Source: Caballeronia catudaia
GTDB taxonomy: Bacteria; Pseudomonadota; Gammaproteobacteria; Burkholderiales; Burkholderiaceae
Reading direction: 5' to 3'
NCBI RefSeq assembly: GCF_001544755.2
Contig: NZ_FCOF02000023.1
Span: 1-64,000 of the forward strand
DNA: 64,000 nt
Numbering within the stretch: the stretch's first letter is position 1; the number at the start of each line of letters is the position of its first letter. The position numbers and the translations under genes were made by a program. Under the pieces are notes generated by a model. It had not been told where the DNA came from. It saw only the letters and a program-made list of their open reading frames with translations, and made no database searches. This document shows positions 1 through 9,181 of this stretch, in pieces.

Positions 1-726
1 GGTGCGAACGCCGCCCACGACGCCGTGAAGATCGCGCACGACTTGCCGGACTTGCGCGTCGGGCTGCATATCGTGCTGACCGATGGCGCCGCGTCGCTGC
101 CGCGCTGGTCGATACCCGATCTCGTCGACGCGCGCGGCAATTTCGAAGGCTCGATGTTCTCGAACGGCATGCGCTTCTATTTTCTGCAACGCGTGCGGCG
201 GCAACTCGCCGTCGAGATCCACGCGCAGTTCAGAGCGTTTGCCGCGACCGGCCTCGAACTCGATCACGTCAACGTGCACAAGCATTTTCATCTGCATCCG
301 ACTGTGCTTGCCCTGATCCTCGAAATCGGTCCGCAGTTCGGCATGCGCGCGATACGGCTGCCGCGCGAGATGCACGGCTCGTTCTTCCTCGCGCCGTGGG
401 TCGCATTGATGAAGCGGCGGCTCGATCGCGCGGGCATCGCGTACAACGACCGCGTCGCGGGCATCTCGGCGACGGGACGCATGGACGAAACCGCGCTGCT
501 CGCGCTGCTGGCCGACGCGCCGGAAGGCGTGCTCGAAATCTACAGCCATCCCGCGACGGAAGGCGCCGGGCCTTTGACGCCGTCCATGCGCGGCTATCGG
601 CACGCCGACGAGCTCGCCGCATTGTGCTCACCGCGCGTCGCGCGCGCCATCGAAGCGACGGGCGCGATGCACGGCGGCTTCGCGGATATCTTCGGGCACG
701 CGCGCACGCCGGAGCCGGTCACGTGA
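1..726 (+). CDS. hpnK: HpnK-type YdjC/ChbG-family deacetylase (5' partial)
   Basis: Carbohydrate deacetylase-like protein of the YdjC/ChbG family, most like HpnK of hopanoid side-chain synthesis. The reading frame is open from base 1, so the N-terminus lies upstream of the window. Visible family signatures are GLHIVLTDG and the histidine-rich HVNVHKHFHLHP stretch, which supplies metal ligands in this fold. The C-terminus (DELAALCSPRV) is also typical. The stop overlaps the next gene's GTG start (GTGA), so the two are translationally coupled. The HpnK assignment rests on these motifs plus the HpnL-like neighbour; a generic YdjC deacetylase is the alternative. Confidence 0.8.
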   Translation, partial: GANAAHDAVKIAHDLPDLRVGLHIVLTDGAASLPRWSIPDLVDARGNFEGSMFSNGMRFYFLQRVRRQLAVEIHAQFRAFAATGLELDHVNVHKHFHLHPTVLALILEIGPQFGMRAIRLPREMHGSFFLAPWVALMKRRLDRAGIAYNDRVAGISATGRMDETALLALLADAPEGVLEIYSHPATEGAGPLTPSMRGYRHADELAALCSPRVARAIEATGAMHGGFADIFGHARTPEPVT

Positions 727-1718
727 GCGCTTCCCTCGGACGCATCGCGTGGCTGCGCTGGCCCGCGGCTATCGCGCTGCTGGTTGCGCTCGCGCTGCAC
801 GAGGGCATCGCGGACGCGTTCGCGCTCATCGCGCGCACCGGTCCGGTGCTCCTGTGGCTGGTGCCGCTGCACGCGCTTCCGCTGCTGCTCGATGCGCGCG
901 CATGGCAGCTTCTTCTCGATGAACGCATCGGCCTGTCCGCGCTATGGTGGATCGCTGTCGTGCGCGAAGCGGTCGGGCGGCTGCTGCCCGTGCTCGGCAT
1001 CGGCGGCGAAGTGGCAGGCATTCGGCTCGCCACGCGCTATCTGCCGGACGTGAGCCGCGTGAGCGCATCGGTGATCGTCGAACTGCTCGTGACGATCGCC
1101 GTGCAATATCTGCTCGCCATGCTCGGCCTCGTGCTGCTGCGCTTTCATGCGAACGATGCGCATGACATCGGCAACGTGATTGCCGTGGCCCTGTTCGCGT
1201 CGCTTCCGGTTTGCGTCGCCGCGTTCGTCGTCGCGCACAAGGGCGCACCGTTCCATCGTCTCGAGACGCTCGCGCGGCGCTGGCTCGATCCCGCGCACAC
1301 GCTCGCCGCACGGCTCGACGGCAAGCAGCTCGATCGCGATATCCGCGCGTCGTTGCAGCGCATGCCGCTGCTCGCAAGAGCCCTGACGTGGCAGTTCGCC
1401 GGTTATGTGCTCGGCGCGGCCGAGGTTTTCGCGGCGCTCGACATGCTCGGTCATCCGGTGTCGATCGCCGGCGCCGTCGCCATCGAAGCGCTGACGCAGG
1501 CCGTGCGCAACGCGGTATTCATCGCGCCCGCCGGCCTCGGCGTGCAGGAAGCGACGATCGTCGCGATCGCCTCGGCATTCGGCATCGACCGGCAGGCGGC
1601 GCTCTCGTTCGCCTTGTTGCGGCGCGCGCGCGAATTCGTGTGGGGCGGCATCGCGCTCGCGCTGCTACGCATGATGGATGCGAAACGCGAGGGCGGATTG
1701 GTGCGCGATCGCGGCTAA
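723..1718 (+). CDS. hpnL: HpnL-like integral membrane protein (LPG synthase TM/UPF0104 family)
   Basis: Polytopic inner-membrane protein of about 331 residues, of the family that includes the membrane half of lysylphosphatidylglycerol synthase. In hopanoid clusters this position is HpnL. Several hydrophobic segments run from the N-terminus (AIALLVALAL) to the C-terminus, and the conserved IAPAGLGVQEATIV signature sits near residue 260. The GTG start at 723 overlaps the upstream stop by four bases; the longer open frame upstream is only a shadow of hpnK. Its exact role in hopanoid handling is inferred from family and context. Confidence 0.78.
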   Translation: MSASLGRIAWLRWPAAIALLVALALHEGIADAFALIARTGPVLLWLVPLHALPLLLDARAWQLLLDERIGLSALWWIAVVREAVGRLLPVLGIGGEVAGIRLATRYLPDVSRVSASVIVELLVTIAVQYLLAMLGLVLLRFHANDAHDIGNVIAVALFASLPVCVAAFVVAHKGAPFHRLETLARRWLDPAHTLAARLDGKQLDRDIRASLQRMPLLARALTWQFAGYVLGAAEVFAALDMLGHPVSIAGAVAIEALTQAVRNAVFIAPAGLGVQEATIVAIASAFGIDRQAALSFALLRRAREFVWGGIALALLRMMDAKREGGLVRDRG

Positions 1719-1748
1719 GGGTGAGGGTTTTCGGGAGCATCGTTTTCC

Positions 1749-1777
1749 TTGCGAAAGTTGCAGCCCGCAACTAATAT
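1749..1777 (+). promoter_or_regulatory. Promoter of the MarR-GNAT gene
   Basis: A -35-like TTGCGA at 1749-1754 and a -10-like TAATAT at 1772-1777 are separated by 17 bases. The spacer is filled by the first operator palindrome. The start codon is about 40 bases downstream with AAGGGA at 1805-1810. Confidence 0.5.
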
Positions 1778-1803
1778 CGATCGATGTAGTTGCGTGTCGC
1801 AAC
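1757..1803. promoter_or_regulatory. Tandem MarR-type operators GTTGC-N5-GCAAC
   Basis: Two perfect inverted repeats of identical form lie at 1757-1771 and 1789-1803. Their centres are 32 bases apart, about three helical turns. The first lies between -35 and -10, the second between the expected transcription start and the ribosome site. This is the geometry of a repressor-controlled, probably autoregulated MarR promoter. Confidence 0.6.
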
Positions 1804-1816
1804 CAAGGGAAACTTC

Positions 1817-2797
1817 ATGGACTTCATCGATCCGCCCGTTCAATCCCGCGACGAGACCATCCTCGAACTACGCGAGTTTTCCCGCAAGCTCGTGCGCGAG
1901 CTGGGCTTCATGCGCAACACACTCGCGGATAGCGGTCTGGCGCCTTCGGCAGTGCATGCGATCATCGAGATCGGCGCGGCGCCCGGCATTCAGGCGCGCG
2001 ATATCGCCGCCACTCTGCGGCTCGACAAGTCGAACGCGAGCCGCCAGATCGCGCGGCTGGAAGCGGCGGGCCTCATCACGCGCGAGACATCGAGTGAGGA
2101 TGCGCGCTCGTCCGAGCTCTACCTCACATCGGCGGGTCAGAAGTTGCGCAGAAAGATCGACAAGTTCGCGACCGATCAGGTCTCCGACGCGCTGCGGCGC
2201 ATGGTTCCCGAAGATCAGCAAACGCTCGTGCGCTCGCTCGCGCTGTACGCGGATGCGCTCGCGCACGGCCACGATCACGCGCACGAGAAGTCACGCGCCG
2301 CGCAGGCCGGGAGCGCGCGCATCGTCGAAGCTTATCGGCCGGGATGCATCGGCGATATCGCGAGTCTGCACGCGCGTTTCTATGCGCATCACGCGGGCTT
2401 TGGCGTGTTCTTCGAACGCAAGGTCGCGACCGAACTGGCCGCATTCGCCGAAGGCTTGCCGGCACAAGGCAAGGCGTTATGGCTCGTGTTGGAGGGCGAG
2501 CGCACGCTCGGCTCGCTCGCGATAGATGGCGACATGGCGACGCGCGTCGCGCATCTGCGCTGGTTCATCATCGACGATGCATTGCGCGGCAGCGGCATGG
2601 GCAAGCAATTGATGGCGCGCGCGATGGACTTCGTCGACGCGCATTACGACGAGACCTGCCTCTGGACCTTCAAGAGCCTCGACGCCGCGCGTCACTTGTA
2701 CGAATCGTTCGGCTTCGCATTGACCGATGAAGCCGAAGGCAGGCAATGGGGCAAGCCGGTGACCGAGCAGCGCTTCACGCGCCGCCCGGTCCGATGA
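1817..2797 (+). CDS. MarR regulator fused to GNAT acetyltransferase
   Basis: Two-domain protein of 326 residues. The N-terminal half is a MarR winged helix (ARDIAATLRLDKSNASRQIARLEAAGLI, then the wing SSEDARSSELYLT). The C-terminal half is a GNAT domain whose acetyl-CoA loop reads DDALRGSGMGKQLM, followed by LDAARHLYESFGFALTDE. ATG 1817 is preferred to an upstream TTG because AAGGGA sits seven bases before it. This fusion is a known family; substrates are generally unknown. It is a monocistronic gene facing the convergent sugar-acid genes. Confidence 0.85.
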   Translation: MDFIDPPVQSRDETILELREFSRKLVRELGFMRNTLADSGLAPSAVHAIIEIGAAPGIQARDIAATLRLDKSNASRQIARLEAAGLITRETSSEDARSSELYLTSAGQKLRRKIDKFATDQVSDALRRMVPEDQQTLVRSLALYADALAHGHDHAHEKSRAAQAGSARIVEAYRPGCIGDIASLHARFYAHHAGFGVFFERKVATELAAFAEGLPAQGKALWLVLEGERTLGSLAIDGDMATRVAHLRWFIIDDALRGSGMGKQLMARAMDFVDAHYDETCLWTFKSLDAARHLYESFGFALTDEAEGRQWGKPVTEQRFTRRPVR

Positions 2798-2798
2798 A

Positions 2799-3719
2799 TC
2801 ATCGGCGCAATACGCGCGATGTGGGTCCGAGATGTTGCGCGAAACGCCGCGCGCATTCGATGCCGAACTGCGTCGGACGCGCGCCGCGATCGTGCGCGAC
2901 ATCGAAGCCCATGCGCCACGCCGCGATGCGCTTGCCGTAACAGGTGAGCGTTTCCAGCGACTGCATCACGAAGACGATCTCCGGCAACACGTCCGCATAT
3001 AGCGATTGGGCGTCGTGCTCGTGTCCTTCGGCGAAGGCGTCATGAATGGCAACCTGACGATCGAACGCGTCCGGCGCGACAATCAGGCCATCGCAGCCCG
3101 CGCGCAAGTTGTCGAGCAGTTCCTGACCGCCGCGTCCGTTGAACACCGCAAGCGTCTGTTCGAGCGCGCGCAGGCGTTCGATGGTCGCGCCTATCGTCAC
3201 GGCCGGCCCTTCGCCCTTCAGCAGGCGGAAGTTGGGCCGCTCGGCGGCGAGCGCGGCGATCGATTCCACCGACAAGCCCACGCCGAGATATTCCGGTGCG
3301 TTCTGTATGCCCGCGTTCGCGCCGGTTCGTTCGAGCACCGCGGCGAAGAAGTCGTAGTAGAACGCCTCGGGCTCGCCGCGCTTCGACGGCGGCTGAAGAA
3401 TCAGCCACGACGCGCCGCGTTCCAGCGCATAGTCGGCGAGCTCGACTTGAGCATCGACGCTGTCGCCTGTGATGGTGACGGCGAGCGGCACTCGGTTTGC
3501 GATATGCGCGGCGCAATCGTCGATCATCGTGCGCTTTTCTTCTTCCGACAAGCGATTCACTTCCGTCGCAAGCCCGAGCGTGACGATGGCGGGCGCGCCC
3601 GCCGCGATGGTCGCGTCGATCTGCCTGCGCGTGGCGTCGCGGTCGATACGGTTCAGCGCGTCGAAGAAAGCGTAGAGAACCGGCCACATGCCCGGCGGCG
3701 TCTGATGATGGTTCGTCAT
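2799..3719 (-). CDS. DHDPS/NAL-family sugar-acid dehydratase or aldolase
   Basis: Class I lyase of the dihydrodipicolinate synthase family, about 306 residues. It has a TIM-barrel pattern with the probable Schiff-base lysine in FRLLKGEGPAV and the substrate-loop signature NGRGGQELLDNL. It follows the IlvD/Edd dehydratase gene after 14 bases. In non-phosphorylative arabinose pathways such a partner converts L-2-keto-3-deoxyarabonate to alpha-ketoglutarate semialdehyde, so that role is inferred. The start is ATG at 3717-3719 with a GGAGG site just upstream; a longer open frame overlaps the neighbour and is not used. A keto-deoxy acid aldolase is the main alternative. Confidence 0.75.
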   Translation of the reverse strand: MTNHHQTPPGMWPVLYAFFDALNRIDRDATRRQIDATIAAGAPAIVTLGLATEVNRLSEEEKRTMIDDCAAHIANRVPLAVTITGDSVDAQVELADYALERGASWLILQPPSKRGEPEAFYYDFFAAVLERTGANAGIQNAPEYLGVGLSVESIAALAAERPNFRLLKGEGPAVTIGATIERLRALEQTLAVFNGRGGQELLDNLRAGCDGLIVAPDAFDRQVAIHDAFAEGHEHDAQSLYADVLPEIVFVMQSLETLTCYGKRIAAWRMGFDVAHDRGARPTQFGIECARRFAQHLGPTSRVLRR

Positions 3720-3733
3720 GAATCGCCTCCGGA

Positions 3734-5446
3734 TCAATGCGAGTCGCGCGGCACCGGCGCGCCGCTCGATCCGACGAGGAAGTCCAGGTCCGCGCCCTGA
3801 TCCGCCTGCAACACGTGCTCGACATACAGGCGGTAGTAGCCACGCTTCGGCAACGCCGGCGCCTGCCACGCGGCGCGGCGTCGTTCGAGTTCCTCGTCCG
3901 ATACGTCGAGATGCAGGCGCCGCGCCTCGACATCGAGCTCGATCATGTCGCCCGTCCGCACGAGCGCGAGCGGACCGCCCGCCGCCGCTTCCGGAGACAC
4001 ATGCAGCACGACCGCGCCGTACGCCGTGCCGCTCATGCGGCCATCGGAAATGCGGACCATGTCCGTGATGCCCTTTTGAAGCACTTTCTTCGGCAGCGGC
4101 ATGTTGCCGACTTCGGCGAAACCCGGATAGCCTTTCGGCCCGGCGCCTTTCAACACCATGATGCAGTGCTCGTCGATATCGAGCGAATCGTCGTCGACCT
4201 TCGCATGCAATTCCTCGACGTTCTCGAAGACGACCGCGCGCCCGCGATGCTTCAATAGCGACGCCGTCGCCGCCGATGGCTTGATCACCGCACCGTTCGG
4301 CGCGAGATTGCCCTTCAGCACCGCGATGCCCGCATGCGGCTTGAACGGCTTCGCGAACGTGGTGATGACCTTCTCGTCGTAGTTCTGCGCTTCACTCACG
4401 TTGTCCCAGATCGTGCGGCCGTTCACCGTGAGCGCATCGCGATGCAAAAGCCCTTGCTCGCCAAGCTGGCGCAATACCGCGGGCAAGCCGCCCGCGTAGT
4501 AGAAGTCTTCCATCAGGTATTCGCCGGATGGCTGGAGGTTCACGAGGCACGGCACGTTGCTGCCGATCTCCCAGTCTTCGAGCTTCAGTTCCACGCCGAT
4601 GCGCTTCGCGAGCGCGATCAGATGCACGACCGCATTCGTCGATCCACCGATGGCCGCATTCGTGCGAATCGCGTTCTCGAAGGCTTCGCGCGTGAGGATC
4701 TTGTCCATCGTGAGGTCTTCCTTGACCATATCGACGATGCGCCGTCCCGCCATATGCGCAAGCACCTGACGGCGCGCATCGACGGCGGGAATCGCGGCGT
4801 TGTGCGGCATGCCCATGCCGAGCGATTCGACCATCGAGGCCATCGTGGAGGCGGTGCCCATCGTCATGCAATGGCCGCGCGAACGGTTCATGCACGACTC
4901 GGCTTCGACGAATTCTTCCTGCGTCATCGTGCCCGCGCGCACTTCCTCCGACATCTGCCACACGCCCGTGCCCGAGCCAATGGTGCCGCCGCGAAAGCGC
5001 CCGTTCAACATCGCTCCGCCCGATACGGCGAGCGCGGGCAGATTGCACGACGCCGCGCCCATCAGCAATGCGGGCGTGGTCTTGTCGCAGCCGACGAGAA
5101 GAATGGCGCCATCGATAGGATTGCCGCGTATCGACTCTTCTACATCCATCGACGCGAGATTGCGAAACAACATCGCCGTGGGCCGCAGATTCGATTCGCC
5201 GAGCGACATCACCGGGAATTCGAGCGGCAGGCCGCCCGCCTCGCGCACGCCGCGCTTCACGTATTCCGCGAGTTCGCGAAAATGCGCGTTGCACGGCGTG
5301 AGTTCCGACCATGTGTTGCAGATGCCGATGACCGGACGGCCATCGAAATTATCGTGAGGAATGCCCTGGTTTTTCATCCACGAGCGGTGAATGAAGGCAT
5401 CCTTGTCTTTACCGCCGAACCAGCTTTGCGAACGGAGCTTGCGCAT
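3734..5446 (-). CDS. IlvD/Edd-family sugar-acid dehydratase (L-arabinonate dehydratase type)
   Basis: Iron-sulfur dehydratase of about 570 residues. Family marks include VGCDKTTPALLMGAASCNLPA, ESCMNRSRGHCMTMGTASTMA and SDGRMSGTAYG, which carry the cluster cysteines and catalytic serine region. Within the family the sequence looks like the arabinonate/xylonate sub-branch, not the branched-chain amino-acid enzyme. It removes water from an aldonic acid to give the 2-keto-3-deoxy acid, which the next gene would process. The ATG was chosen because AAGGGGAC precedes it. The exact sugar is not determined by sequence. Confidence 0.8.
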   Translation of the reverse strand: MRKLRSQSWFGGKDKDAFIHRSWMKNQGIPHDNFDGRPVIGICNTWSELTPCNAHFRELAEYVKRGVREAGGLPLEFPVMSLGESNLRPTAMLFRNLASMDVEESIRGNPIDGAILLVGCDKTTPALLMGAASCNLPALAVSGGAMLNGRFRGGTIGSGTGVWQMSEEVRAGTMTQEEFVEAESCMNRSRGHCMTMGTASTMASMVESLGMGMPHNAAIPAVDARRQVLAHMAGRRIVDMVKEDLTMDKILTREAFENAIRTNAAIGGSTNAVVHLIALAKRIGVELKLEDWEIGSNVPCLVNLQPSGEYLMEDFYYAGGLPAVLRQLGEQGLLHRDALTVNGRTIWDNVSEAQNYDEKVITTFAKPFKPHAGIAVLKGNLAPNGAVIKPSAATASLLKHRGRAVVFENVEELHAKVDDDSLDIDEHCIMVLKGAGPKGYPGFAEVGNMPLPKKVLQKGITDMVRISDGRMSGTAYGAVVLHVSPEAAAGGPLALVRTGDMIELDVEARRLHLDVSDEELERRRAAWQAPALPKRGYYRLYVEHVLQADQGADLDFLVGSSGAPVPRDSH

Positions 5447-5493
5447 GCATGTCCCCTTTTTGATGCGCGTTGTCATAGTGTGGGATCCAGAAG

Positions 5494-5518
5494 AAAAGGC
5501 CGCGCGGGGCGGCCTTTT
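5494..5518 (-). terminator. Rho-independent terminator between MFS gene and dehydratase gene
   Basis: A perfect 10-base stem (AAAAGGCCGC / GCGGCCTTTT) with a five-base loop has T/A-rich flanks on both sides. It lies between the end of the leftward MFS gene and the start of the leftward dehydratase gene, and so separates two transcription units. Confidence 0.7.
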
Positions 5519-5591
5519 ATCGTTCCCGGATCTGTCGAGTTATACACCGCGCTCATCGATCCGGTGCGCTTTCCATCGCAAGATTTGACGA

Positions 5592-6908
5592 TCAGTCGAG
5601 TGTTTCCCTCGATCGTTCGCGCATGCACGCCACGGCGATCACCGACAGCGTGCCGCAGCCGATCACGTACCACGCGGGCGCCATCACGCTCTTCGTGATG
5701 ACGATGAGCGACGTCACGAAGAACTGCGCGAAGCCGCCGAAGATCGCGACGCCCAGACTGTAGACGATGGCCGCGCCCGTCGCGCGCACCGAACGCGGGA
5801 AGAGTTCGCCGAGCATCGCGCCCGTCGGTCCGACGTTGAGCGAATGCACGATCGACAACGCCGTGACGACCGCGAGCAGCGTCGATGTGGTCGGCGATTG
5901 GTTCAGCAGCGCGAACGCCGGCCAGATCGCGAGCATGAGCAGGATGCGCGTCGTCTGCGCGAGCCTGTTGCGGCCGATGCGATCCGACAGATAACCGCCG
6001 ATCGGCGCGACGACGAAGAGAATCGCGCCCGACACGCAGCCCGAAAGCATCGCGGTCCAGCTTGGCAGGCCGAGTTGCTTCACGCCGTAGATCGACAGAT
6101 AAAACACGATGATGAAATGCGCCGACGTGCCGCCGATGGTAAGGCCCAGTCCGTTGAGCACGGCGCGGCCATGTTCGCGGAGCACCGTGACGAGCGGCAT
6201 CTTCGGCGCTTTCGGTTGCGCCTCTACCGTTACGCGCGGCGCTTCCTCCATCGTGCGGCGCAGCCACCAGCCGACCGGCACGATCGCGGTGCCGATGATG
6301 AACGGCACGCGCCATCCCCAGCTTTCGAGTTGCGCCGATGTGAGCGATGCCGTGAGCGCAACGCCCGTCAGCGCGCCGGCGAGCGCCGACAGGCCCTGGC
6401 TCGCGAACTGCCACGACGCATACAGACCGCGCCGGTTCGGGGGCGCTTGTTCGAGCAGCAGTGTCGTCGATGCGCCCACTTCGCCGCCCGCCGAAAAGCC
6501 CTGAATCAGCCGGGCGATCACGAGAATGACGGGTGCCGCGATCCCCGCCTGCGCGTAGGTCGGCGCGACGGCGATCATCGCGGTGCCGAGCGCCATCAGG
6601 CCGAGCGTGAGCAGCATCGCCTTCTTGCGGCCCGCGCGGTCGGCGTACATGCCGATCAGCAAGCCGCCGACGGGACGCGTGAAGAAGCCGACCCCGAAGC
6701 TCGCCACGGAAAGCAGCAACTGGCCGACCGGATCGTTCACCGGAAAAAACAGCTTGCCGATGATGAGCGCAAAGAACGCATAGACCGTGAAGTCGTAGAA
6801 CTCGAGCGCGTTGCCGACCGCCGCCGCCATCACCAGCCGCGTGCGCGCTGCACGGCTCGTCTGCGTCGATGCATTCGCCGGCGCGCTGGCGAAAGTGGGT
6901 GCGTTCAT
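5592..6908 (-). CDS. MFS transporter, metabolite:H+ symporter type
   Basis: Twelve-helix major-facilitator protein of about 438 residues. It shows the MHS signatures NALEFYDFTVYAFFA at the first helix, GMYADRAGRKKAM in loop 2-3 and GYLSDRIGRNRL in loop 8-9. It starts 16 bases after the M20 amidohydrolase gene, so the two probably form one operon, with the transporter importing that enzyme's substrate (an N-acyl amino acid or similar). Substrate cannot be read from sequence. Confidence 0.82.
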   Translation of the reverse strand: MNAPTFASAPANASTQTSRAARTRLVMAAAVGNALEFYDFTVYAFFALIIGKLFFPVNDPVGQLLLSVASFGVGFFTRPVGGLLIGMYADRAGRKKAMLLTLGLMALGTAMIAVAPTYAQAGIAAPVILVIARLIQGFSAGGEVGASTTLLLEQAPPNRRGLYASWQFASQGLSALAGALTGVALTASLTSAQLESWGWRVPFIIGTAIVPVGWWLRRTMEEAPRVTVEAQPKAPKMPLVTVLREHGRAVLNGLGLTIGGTSAHFIIVFYLSIYGVKQLGLPSWTAMLSGCVSGAILFVVAPIGGYLSDRIGRNRLAQTTRILLMLAIWPAFALLNQSPTTSTLLAVVTALSIVHSLNVGPTGAMLGELFPRSVRATGAAIVYSLGVAIFGGFAQFFVTSLIVITKSVMAPAWYVIGCGTLSVIAVACMRERSRETLD

Positions 6909-6924
6909 GATGTGCTCCGAAGAA

Positions 6925-8106
6925 TCAGTCGGCGAGCCAGGCTTCGGCCAGGCGCACCCAATAGCTCGCGCCGATCGCGAGGATGTCGTCGTTGAAGTCG
7001 TAGCCGGGGTTGTGAACCATGCAGCCGCCCTTCGACCCGATTCCGTTGCCGATCCACGCATACGCGCCCGGACACGCTTCGAGCATGAACGCAAAGTCCT
7101 CGCTGCCCATCAGCGGCTTCGCGGCCGGATCGACGCGTTGCGCGCCGAGCATCTTCGTCGCGACATCGGTGGCGAAGGCCGTGGGTTCGGCATGATTCAC
7201 GAGCACGGGATAGCCGAGCTCGTAGTCGATCTCGGCCGTGCAGCCGTAAGCGAGCGCCTGTGCGTTCGCGAGCGCCGTGATCCGTTCCTGCAAGAGCGCG
7301 CGAACGCCCGCGTCGAGCGCGCGGACGGAGAGCTTCATCAGCGCGGTTTCGGGGATCACGTTGCACGCCTCGCCCGCCTGCACGCTGCCGACCGTGACGA
7401 CCGCGGGCTTCTGCGCATCCACTTCGCGCGCGACGATGCTGTTGAGGCCGAGCATGATCGACGCAACCGCTGGCATCGGATCGCGTGCGACGTGCGGCAT
7501 CGCGCCGTGACCGCCGACGCCGCGCACCGTGATGTTCACGCGATCCGACGACGCCATGCCCGGCCCCGGCGTGAAGAACATGTCGCCCGCGGGCAAGCCG
7601 GGCATGTTGTGCAGGCCGAACACGGCGTCGCACGGAAATTTCTCGAAGAGCCCGTCTTCGATCATCGCGCGCGCGCCTGCCTCGCCTTCCTCGGCGGGCT
7701 GGAAGATCACGATGAGCGTGCCCGAAAACTGCCGGCTTTCCGCGAGATAACGCGCGGCGCACAGCAGCATGGCGGTGTGGCCGTCGTGGCCGCATGCGTG
7801 CATCGTGCGGGCGTGCTGGCTCGCGTACGGCAGGCCGGTGGTTTCTTCGATCGGCAACGCATCCATGTCCGCGCGCAGGCCGATGCGCTTGCCGCCCTCG
7901 CCCGTCTTCAGCACGCCGACGACGCCGGTCTTGCCGAGCCCGCGGTGCACTTCGTAGCCCCACTGCGCGAGCGATTGCGCGACGAGCGCGCTGGTTTGCG
8001 TTTCTTCGAACGCCAGTTCGGGATGGGCGTGGATGCGGCGCCGAACATCGACGAATTCTGACGCGATTGTCCCGACGCCTGGGATGACGGGCTCGACTGA
8101 CAGCAT
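6925..8106 (-). CDS. M20-family amidohydrolase (hippurate hydrolase-like)
   Basis: Cytoplasmic metallo-amidohydrolase of 393 residues in the M20D group (HipO/IAA-amino acid hydrolase). It has RRRIHAHPELAFEE at the N-terminus, the metal-ligand stretch MHACGHDGHTAML, FQPAEEGEAGARAMIEDGL with the catalytic glutamates, and MGSEDFAFM near the C-terminus. ATG at 8104-8106 is preceded by AAGGAG. It hydrolyses an N-acyl amino acid or related amide. It is co-transcribed with the MFS gene and divergent from a LysR gene that probably controls both. Confidence 0.85.
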   Translation of the reverse strand: MLSVEPVIPGVGTIASEFVDVRRRIHAHPELAFEETQTSALVAQSLAQWGYEVHRGLGKTGVVGVLKTGEGGKRIGLRADMDALPIEETTGLPYASQHARTMHACGHDGHTAMLLCAARYLAESRQFSGTLIVIFQPAEEGEAGARAMIEDGLFEKFPCDAVFGLHNMPGLPAGDMFFTPGPGMASSDRVNITVRGVGGHGAMPHVARDPMPAVASIMLGLNSIVAREVDAQKPAVVTVGSVQAGEACNVIPETALMKLSVRALDAGVRALLQERITALANAQALAYGCTAEIDYELGYPVLVNHAEPTAFATDVATKMLGAQRVDPAAKPLMGSEDFAFMLEACPGAYAWIGNGIGSKGGCMVHNPGYDFNDDILAIGASYWVRLAEAWLAD

Positions 8107-8233
8107 GTGACACTCCTTGCTCGATGCAGTTTCAACGTGTCCCAAGCATATAAAGCCGAAAAGCAAACCAAAAGACTGTAAATTCGCTGTGTGATGACTG
8201 ATGGTTGTCGGACATAACCCTAAGGTGTCGCTC

Positions 8234-9142
8234 ATGAGCATGAAATACCACCAGCTCCGTGCGTTTCTCACGACCGCCGAGCAAGGCAGCATCCGCGCGG
8301 CCGCGCGCAGCCTGCACCTTTCGCAAGCCGCGCTCACGAAAGCGATCAAGGAACTGGAGCAGGATCTCGGCGTTCCGCTCGTATTGCGCACCGCGCGCGG
8401 CGTGCAACTGACCGCGTTCGGGCAGCAGTTACGCGTGCGCGCGCATCTGATCGTGAGTGAGATGCGCCGCGCCGAGGACGACATCGCGGAAATGAAAGGC
8501 GCTGGCGCGGGCAGCGTAAGCGCGGCTGTCACACCGACCGCGGCGCTTTCGATCCTGCCGCAGGCGTACCGCGCGTTCCGCCGGCAGATGCCGAATGCGC
8601 GCGTGAGTTTCATCGAAGGCTTTCCGGGCGTCGCGATGCCGCGCCTGCGCGATGGCTCGCTCGATTTCGTCGTCGCGGTGGTCGTGCCCGAGCATCTCGC
8701 TCCGGAGTTCGATCACATCGAGCTGTATCAGAGCCGCTCGGCGATCGTCGGGCGCGCAGATCATCCGTTGCGGCACTGCACGTCGCTCGCGGAGTTATCC
8801 GAAGCGGAGTGGCTGTTGAATCCATCGCCGGAAAGCTCGACGCAGGCGCTGCTCGATTCGTATGCGGAGCGCGGCTTGATGGTGCCGGGGCGCGTGATCG
8901 AGTGTCCGAGCTTCATCATCGCGCACGGGTTGTTGCGCGGGTCGGATGCGTTGGCTGCGATGCCAGCCGCGCTGCTCGAACACCCGTGGGTCAGCGACGG
9001 GCTCGCGATCTTCCCTATCGCCGATCCGTTGCCTGCTGTGTCGGTGCGTGTCGTCACGCGGCGGGATAGTCCGTTGACGCCCGCCGCCAGCTTGTTGCTG
9101 GAGTGCTTGCAGCACGCGGCGCGTTCATTCGATGTGCCATGA
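8234..9142 (+). CDS. LysR-family transcriptional regulator
   Basis: LysR activator/repressor of about 302 residues. The N-terminal helix-turn-helix is clear (YHQLRAFLTTAEQGSIRAAARSLHLSQAALTKAIKELEQDLG), followed by a substrate-binding domain starting near PTAALSILPQAYRAF. It is divergent from the M20-MFS operon across a 127-base gap (8107-8233), where a LysR control region would be expected. ATG 8234 or ATG 8240 are both possible; AAGG at 8222-8225 favours the first. Confidence 0.85.
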   Translation: MSMKYHQLRAFLTTAEQGSIRAAARSLHLSQAALTKAIKELEQDLGVPLVLRTARGVQLTAFGQQLRVRAHLIVSEMRRAEDDIAEMKGAGAGSVSAAVTPTAALSILPQAYRAFRRQMPNARVSFIEGFPGVAMPRLRDGSLDFVVAVVVPEHLAPEFDHIELYQSRSAIVGRADHPLRHCTSLAELSEAEWLLNPSPESSTQALLDSYAERGLMVPGRVIECPSFIIAHGLLRGSDALAAMPAALLEHPWVSDGLAIFPIADPLPAVSVRVVTRRDSPLTPAASLLLECLQHAARSFDVP

Positions 9143-9181
9143 AGAAGTCCGAGGCCGACAGGTGAGAATATTCAGGATCGC

